This document shows, in pieces, positions 59,194 through 64,000 of a stretch of 64,000 nucleotides of DNA. Source of the stretch: Acinetobacter calcoaceticus DSM 30006 = CIP 81.8. GTDB taxonomy: Bacteria > Pseudomonadota > Gammaproteobacteria > Pseudomonadales > Moraxellaceae. Numbering within the stretch: the stretch's first letter is position 1; each line of letters begins with the position of its first letter. Made by a program: the position numbers and the translations under genes. The stretch covers positions 930,145-994,144 of the forward strand of contig NZ_KB849780.1 in the NCBI RefSeq assembly GCF_000368965.1, read 5' to 3'. The notes beneath the pieces were generated by a model, which worked only from the letters and a program-made list of their open reading frames with translations, searched no databases and was not told where the DNA came from.

Positions 59194-61158
59194 CTAGTGA
59201 TGGCCTTGTGAAACGCCACCATTCCCATCAGGAAGACTAATTCGAATATTTTGCATCATGCCTTGATCTTCATGATCCAAAATATGGCAGTGCAATACAA
59301 AGTCACCGATGTAGCGTTGGTACTTGGTTCGAACAATGACTTTATAACTGGTTCCTTGTGCGTTTTTAACCCAGATTGTATCTTTCCATGTACCTTTTAG
59401 CCCACGATATTGTGGGTCGGGAGCAGCCGTTTTGTCATAGTCATCAACGGCATTTATACCGCTTACATCTTTACCGTTAGGGTCATATACTGCCACCACT
59501 TGAAATGGGTTTACATGAATATGAAAAGGGTGGCTGGCTAATTTAGAAGTGAGTATCCATTCATCAGTTTTACCTAACTCGAGCGTACGGTCAATTCGGT
59601 CTGGTTTGTATGGTTTTCCATTCACCTGAAACTGAGTTGGGCTAACAGATGTATCAATATTAAATTCTAAAAATTGTCTGTTCGATGTTGCTGGTAGGTC
59701 CTGATGAGGAACAAAGTGGCTGAGCTTTAGATTTTGTTGTAAATCTTGAAGAACTGCGGGACGCATATCTGGGGCAATATTTCGGTATGCATTATTGCTT
59801 AAAGCCGTTGTTAAAGACTGCGTATCAGAGCTGGCTTTATTGACTTGAACTATACCGAGTAAGTGCTTCTGTGAAAATGTACGATCCACGTTAGCAGAAG
59901 CCGAAGCCGCTTCATCAATTAAACAATAACGACCTTCTTGAGGGAATTGAATTAATGCATCGTAACGATAACCCGGTTGAAAGACGGTAACTGTTTTGTC
60001 CATAACTTGTTTGAGGGTTAGACCGTCGGCTGCGATGATGTGTTGACTTACAATAGGTCCTGTACAACTTTCACTTAATAATTTCTTTTCACCCATTGGT
60101 GTCAAATTGAGTTTGGATGGAATATTTTGCATTTGACGAACGCTCAGGTTGATACTGTCGCGGACACCTGCATGTACCATTCGCCAACGCTCAACTTGTC
60201 CTGCAACCGCTTGAGTGATGAAGGGTTGAACTTCTCCATTGATGCTCGTATATCGTCCTGATTTCCCCCAATCGCCAGGGCCAAAACCTTGATAATCTCT
60301 AATTTCACCAATTTGATTGTTTTGGCAAATATAGTTGCCATTTTGATCGGTTTCGATTTTTCCGTTAGCATCGTAGCAAGCATATTGGATTTGCTGAAAA
60401 ACCAGAGTTCTTTCTTTGAAACCATAAGTGAGTAAATCTAAATCACCTGACTTATTTGGGGTAGGCTGGCGATATCCGCGAATAATTAACGCACCCGCCA
60501 TGCCACTTGCAACTTGGATAGCAGTTGAACCATGTCGATGTGGATGGTACCAAAATGTTCCGGCTGGATGATCGGGTGGAATGTTGTATTCATATTGAAA
60601 ATTAACACCCGGATTAATCGAAATTAAAACGTTATCACTATTTCCTGCTGGGTTAATCCATAAACCGTGAGTGTGCATGTTGGTGCCATCAAAACAATGC
60701 GGTTTATTCACATCAAAATGATCGCCAGTACAACTTGGATCTTTAGGAAATTTTTTGTGAGTAATCGGGTCTATATCAAGTTGATTATCTAAATTTGCCC
60801 GTACAGTTTCTCCGGGAAATACTTCAATCTTCGGAGCAATATAAGGCGTATTGGGCTGCGTATTTGTACCTTGATAACTACGTAAAAGGACTTCGTCATA
60901 ACGATTTGTCGCTGGGTTCCAAAGTCTGTTCCTCGTTTTTTTAACTTCCCAAGTAAACAATGCTTCATTTGAAGATTGCATTTGCGGTGCATTTGTTAAT
61001 GACTCTGTAGGATTCGGTGCAGCAAGTAATGCGACATGATTACGCGCAACAGCCATATGAGGTGGGTCTTCTAATACACGTTCAGCAGAATCATTTGCTG
61101 ATGCAGACCAACTAAGCAAAGTTAGAGGCGTGCATAATATTAAATGAGCTATTTTCAT
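59194..61158 (-). CDS. Exported multicopper oxidase
   Basis: The 654-residue enzyme has a signal peptide (about residues 1-21, cleavage after ASA) and all four copper motifs in order: HTHG (162-165), HPHRH (205-209), HPFHIH (543-548) and HCHILDHEDQGM (623-634), with the type 1 axial ligand Met. It is longer than CueO or CopA and ends GVSQGHH. It lies directly after the tyrosinase gene in the same orientation with 43 bases between. It could oxidise phenolics, copper or iron; melanin-like pigment formation with the tyrosinase is a fair inference. Confidence 0.9.
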   Translation of the reverse strand: MKIAHLILCTPLTLLSWSASANDSAERVLEDPPHMAVARNHVALLAAPNPTESLTNAPQMQSSNEALFTWEVKKTRNRLWNPATNRYDEVLLRSYQGTNTQPNTPYIAPKIEVFPGETVRANLDNQLDIDPITHKKFPKDPSCTGDHFDVNKPHCFDGTNMHTHGLWINPAGNSDNVLISINPGVNFQYEYNIPPDHPAGTFWYHPHRHGSTAIQVASGMAGALIIRGYRQPTPNKSGDLDLLTYGFKERTLVFQQIQYACYDANGKIETDQNGNYICQNNQIGEIRDYQGFGPGDWGKSGRYTSINGEVQPFITQAVAGQVERWRMVHAGVRDSINLSVRQMQNIPSKLNLTPMGEKKLLSESCTGPIVSQHIIAADGLTLKQVMDKTVTVFQPGYRYDALIQFPQEGRYCLIDEAASASANVDRTFSQKHLLGIVQVNKASSDTQSLTTALSNNAYRNIAPDMRPAVLQDLQQNLKLSHFVPHQDLPATSNRQFLEFNIDTSVSPTQFQVNGKPYKPDRIDRTLELGKTDEWILTSKLASHPFHIHVNPFQVVAVYDPNGKDVSGINAVDDYDKTAAPDPQYRGLKGTWKDTIWVKNAQGTSYKVIVRTKYQRYIGDFVLHCHILDHEDQGMMQNIRISLPDGNGGVSQGHH

Positions 61159-61167
61159 AATGAATAT

Positions 61168-61188
61168 AGGCCTGAAAAAATCAGGCCT
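61168..61188 (-). promoter_or_regulatory. Intercistronic hairpin between tyrosinase and oxidase genes
   Basis: AGGCCTGA (61168-61175) pairs perfectly with TCAGGCCT (61181-61188). No T run follows on the minus strand, so it may stabilise or tune the mRNA, not terminate it. Confidence 0.5.
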
Positions 61189-61201
61189 CTCCCTTAAATT
61201 A

Positions 61202-62749
61202 TTATTTTGAAGTTTCTAAGCGAACCTGAGAAATACTCAAGCCTTGAGAGCTTACTTTTTCTTTAACTTGATCAAGCGTTAAATCAGTAGCAACAAACTG
61301 AACTTCTAAGTCTTCAGCAGGCATGCCTAATTGCTTAACCTGATCACTAACTTGATAAACCAATTGACCAATATGACCTGGGTGCCCGCCGTGGTCATGA
61401 TCTAACACACCGAAGTAGTTAATTGTGGCAACATAAATTTTTTGGTCAGGTTTATTTTTTGGAGATAGATAAATCTTATAGGTTAGATTTGGATTACCAA
61501 TCATTTGAACATTATCTAAAATTAAATAGGTTTGTCCCGATGAGAGCGTTGTTTGAGAAAGTTGACTAGAGTTTTTTAAGAAAGTCGTAGTTTGAGGGGC
61601 TAAGGCTACTTTTTGGGTTATACCCATAAGTTTAATGCTTTTATTACTGCTCACTGGCTTATGATTCATTTTAAATAAGTTTGCTTTTCCTGCACTTTGA
61701 CTACTCATAACAGTTGCTTCAACTTTACAAGCATTTTCATTGGTATATCGCACTGGAATTTTACCAGGGGTGAATACGTCAGCAATGGTCATGGTGACTT
61801 TGTTGCCGTTTTCATCTGCAAATGTATATCGAGTGTCATACCAACTATCGGGCATACCTAAATTTTTCTTGGCCCATTCAAGTGTAATCGGTTGCCCATT
61901 CGCTTTTTTATTTAGCCAGCATTGCCACAAGCGGTCGATATTTGCATGGTGCATATAAAATACGGGGTCTAAGCCTGCAATCGGCACAAAGCCCATATCA
62001 GGTAATACACAGTTTTTACCTACAGCACAGTGCATTACACCATGAGGTTGAGATTGTAACTGGTTAGAGAAATCTTGGAAGTTATCCCATTTAAATGCTT
62101 GAGCCGCGCTGGCATTATCTGGATCTATGGCACTGATATTTGTATTTAAACCTGGGGTACGGAACTGATCATATAAAGTACCAGCCTGTTTACCGCGGAC
62201 CAATTTAGGCAGTGCTAAACCTTGACCATTAGCAGCTTTTTCTTGGTAATAGTCCCAATAAGGAAGTGAATAATCTTGCCCAACATATTTACGTACTGTT
62301 CGCTCATAAAAATAGAGCATCATACGGTGCCAAGGTAAGAAATTTAGATTGCCATGTTGACATGTACCCCAGACTTCATCAGTAAAGCCATCATTTGGGA
62401 CTGGTGAATTTTGAATATGCTTATAGTAACTGTCACATACTGCTTTACTATATATCTGTAAGCACTGTGGCATACGGTATTGATTAACATAATAATCTTT
62501 GTCTGTTGCATGTGTACCTGTGCCAAAATAGCCATGTGTATTGGCCCAGTAATTAAAGCTTGTACGAAACTCCGGTGATAAGGGGGGAGCATTATTATTT
62601 GCTCGCATTTTTTCCAACCCTTTTTGTAATGCACTTACTTTGGCTGGATCTTTTGCAAACTCCGTCGCACTCATTCGTAGTGAGTCAGCATGAGTTGTTA
62701 AGCTCATGCTAAATAATAGAGTACCTAAAATATAATAATTTCTCTTCAT
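61202..62749 (-). CDS. Exported tyrosinase (type 3 copper)
   Basis: The 515-residue protein has a signal peptide (about residues 1-21, cleavage after THA). The tyrosinase central domain shows CuA ligands at His72 (THGYF), His132 (CQHGN) and His141 (FLPWHR). CuB ligands are His236 and His240 (HGVMH) and His267 (DPVFYMHHANIDRLWQCW). A C-terminal domain of about 190 residues with strands and HDHGGHPGH (about 452-460) follows; it may act as a cap or metal-delivery part. It oxidises monophenols and catechols to quinones. It starts the operon with the multicopper oxidase. Confidence 0.92.
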   Translation of the reverse strand: MKRNYYILGTLLFSMSLTTHADSLRMSATEFAKDPAKVSALQKGLEKMRANNNAPPLSPEFRTSFNYWANTHGYFGTGTHATDKDYYVNQYRMPQCLQIYSKAVCDSYYKHIQNSPVPNDGFTDEVWGTCQHGNLNFLPWHRMMLYFYERTVRKYVGQDYSLPYWDYYQEKAANGQGLALPKLVRGKQAGTLYDQFRTPGLNTNISAIDPDNASAAQAFKWDNFQDFSNQLQSQPHGVMHCAVGKNCVLPDMGFVPIAGLDPVFYMHHANIDRLWQCWLNKKANGQPITLEWAKKNLGMPDSWYDTRYTFADENGNKVTMTIADVFTPGKIPVRYTNENACKVEATVMSSQSAGKANLFKMNHKPVSSNKSIKLMGITQKVALAPQTTTFLKNSSQLSQTTLSSGQTYLILDNVQMIGNPNLTYKIYLSPKNKPDQKIYVATINYFGVLDHDHGGHPGHIGQLVYQVSDQVKQLGMPAEDLEVQFVATDLTLDQVKEKVSSQGLSISQVRLETSK

Positions 62750-63409
62750 GTTTTTAAATCCTTGCCATGTTTAATGTTCTTATATTTGATTATTTGTAAT
62801 GTATGAATTTACCCTTGGTTTGGATAATTCTTAACCTAATCTAGCATATAAAATAGTTTTTATTAAAGTTTTATGTTTAATATTAATAATGAAAAAATTT
62901 AATTTTAAATCCTGTAATTTTTTAGAAAAACTTAATTATTTGATATTTTATTTTTATTGAAATTTAAAAGATAGTTAAAATAAAATTAATTATATTTTTG
63001 TTTAATATGTTTTGTTTTTTTAATTTTACGCTTATGAAGTCTCATTATTTTTTCTGAATTAAATTTTTTAAATATTAAAGCTGAAAATATTTGATTAACT
63101 TTAAATATTAAAAAATAAGTGATTTCAGTTGAATAGTTGTAAAGCAAATTCTAAATATTTTGGAAATGATTATTCATCCTTTGAGTTTTAAAAAGATAGA
63201 TCACAATTACATGATTATTAAGTTTATTTTGTAATTCTGGCATTTTTATTGCTTAATTACTCTTATCTTCAGCACAACACTTGATTTGACAGCCGTATTA
63301 CTTATGCTTCAAATATTCTTGATCACTTATAGTGTGTTTTTCACATGAAAAATGCACCAAATAGACGCGTCTTTTTATTTTGCACTGTATTTGTGCGTTG
63401 GGTGCTGTA
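62750..63409. other. Gene-free AT-rich stretch
   Basis: This 660-base gap is very AT-rich and without ORFs. TTGACA (63285-63290) and TATAGT (about 63328) hint at promoters, and GTGTTTTTCACATGAAAAATGCAC (63337-63360) is an inverted repeat. A Fur-box-like sequence, GGAAATGATTATTCATCC (about 63162-63179), fits metal control but is far from perfect. None of these is firm. Confidence 0.4.
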
Positions 63410-64000
63410 ATGAAGTTATTGCTTTCAATACTCACTTTACTCATTCTATGTGGATGTTCTTCATCTGAACAAAAGCGAAAAACACAAGAAAAGTTAGCAG
63501 CCCATTCGATATGTGTGTTTGATAGTACAAATACGAGAGTCTGTGTAGATAAATCAGCCCAAAGAATTGTGTCTTTGTTTGAGTCGGGCTTAGATGGCCT
63601 ATATATGCTGGGGCAAGGTCATAAAGTAATTGGCATACCGGCCGAAGTATACATTCAACCATTATTATTTAATGCCTATTCAAAAATAGATCAACGGATT
63701 GCCAATAGAGAGCTTGCTACACCTTCGCAAGGGGCAAATGCCACCAATATTGAAAGTCTTGTGCTGTTAAAACCAGATCTGGTGATTTTGGGGAGCGGAC
63801 AAACCCAAACAATTGAACTGTTAAGGCAGTTTGGCATTGCTGTATATGTGATGGAGTCCGGCACTTACCAGCAAGTGAAAGAAGAACTTTCTGAAATCGC
63901 TGTGCTTAGTGGTGCTCAAAAGCGTGCTCACGAAATTTTAAGCTTTTCTGATGAAGTTGTGGCAGAAGTCGCAGCAAAAACAGCACGTCAGCCAAATAAG
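63410..64000 (+). CDS. ABC transporter substrate-binding lipoprotein, cobalamin/ferric-siderophore type (3' end outside window)
   Basis: The frame runs from ATG 63410 to the window end: 197 codons without a stop. It has a lipoprotein signal MKLLLSILTLLILCGCSSSE (lipobox LCGC, Cys16) and the fold pattern of class III periplasmic binding proteins (BtuF/FepB/FhuD): RIVSLFESGLDGLYMLGQGH (about residues 52-71), NIESLVLLKPDLVILGSGQT, then LRQFGIAVYVMESG. It probably binds a ferric siderophore or corrinoid taken up with the TonB receptor in this region. Permease and ATPase genes should follow. Confidence 0.85.
   Translation, partial: MKLLLSILTLLILCGCSSSEQKRKTQEKLAAHSICVFDSTNTRVCVDKSAQRIVSLFESGLDGLYMLGQGHKVIGIPAEVYIQPLLFNAYSKIDQRIANRELATPSQGANATNIESLVLLKPDLVILGSGQTQTIELLRQFGIAVYVMESGTYQQVKEELSEIAVLSGAQKRAHEILSFSDEVVAEVAAKTARQPNK

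Noticed and set aside
1..64000. CRISPR arrays, tRNA and rRNA genes
   Set aside because: No regularly spaced short repeats and no cloverleaf or rRNA-like stretch were noticed on either strand.

Overview
The window looks like chromosomal DNA of an Acinetobacter, most probably of the calcoaceticus-baumannii complex. This rests on the AT-rich composition, the mix of catabolic operons with LysR/TetR regulators, and the style of the small lipoproteins. It is inferred from gene content; no rRNA, tRNA or species marker is present. No CRISPR array, transposase or integrase was seen.

Layout. 1-3655 is a catabolic operon: acetoacetate decarboxylase-like gene (cut by the window edge), two PF10118 ferritin-like proteins and an old-yellow-enzyme-type flavoprotein. 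3727-5667 holds a LysR gene divergent from two YdcZ-type DMT transporters. 6931-13148 is an AT-rich accessory island with an unknown membrane protein, a NUDIX / SRA-like-HNH / membrane-protein operon resembling type IV restriction, a TonB-C-like periplasmic protein and small unknowns. 13309-15285 is a metallo-beta-lactamase-fold gene divergent from an AraC/GATase regulator. 15335-27737 is a LysR gene and a ten-gene lipid or acid catabolism operon (two acyl-CoA dehydrogenases, APH-like kinase, three SDRs, MaoC hydratase, FadL porin, acyl-CoA ligase, BASS symporter). 29168-35377 is a second AT-rich island of small lipoproteins and secreted proteins, including two I78-type peptidase inhibitors and several broken genes. 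35438-40953 is a LysR-controlled omega-amino acid (beta-alanine) catabolic operon. 41051-44506 is an EmrAB-like efflux pair with a divergent TetR. 44690-49127 is a TetR and an SdsA-type alkyl sulfatase locus. 49318-53565 holds a lipoprotein, a cold-shock protein, an HxlR/tautomerase pair and an AraC/alcohol dehydrogenase pair. 54929-64000 is a metal-linked cluster: DUF2946, TonB receptor, PepSY protein, multicopper oxidase, tyrosinase and the start of an ABC-transporter binding protein.

Most striking structure. A cassette of about 1.1 kb occurs three times (5694-6836, 27915-29003, 53641-54801), and a fourth left-end remnant lies at 3659-3726. Each full copy has a consensus-like promoter, a structured RNA resembling phage P1/P7 C4 antisense RNA with a covarying long helix, a hairpin that hides a Shine-Dalgarno sequence, an 18-codon leader ORF conserved at protein level, a terminator-like hairpin, and a TetR-family gene. 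The order parallels phage c4-icd-ant, with a TetR gene where ant would be. The TetR gene of copy 2 is broken by an 80-bp deletion while its RNA and leader remain intact. The cassettes lie next to accessory islands. A separate 300-bp unit encoding a 46-residue hydrophobic peptide is duplicated at 11415 and 31413, once in each of the first two islands.
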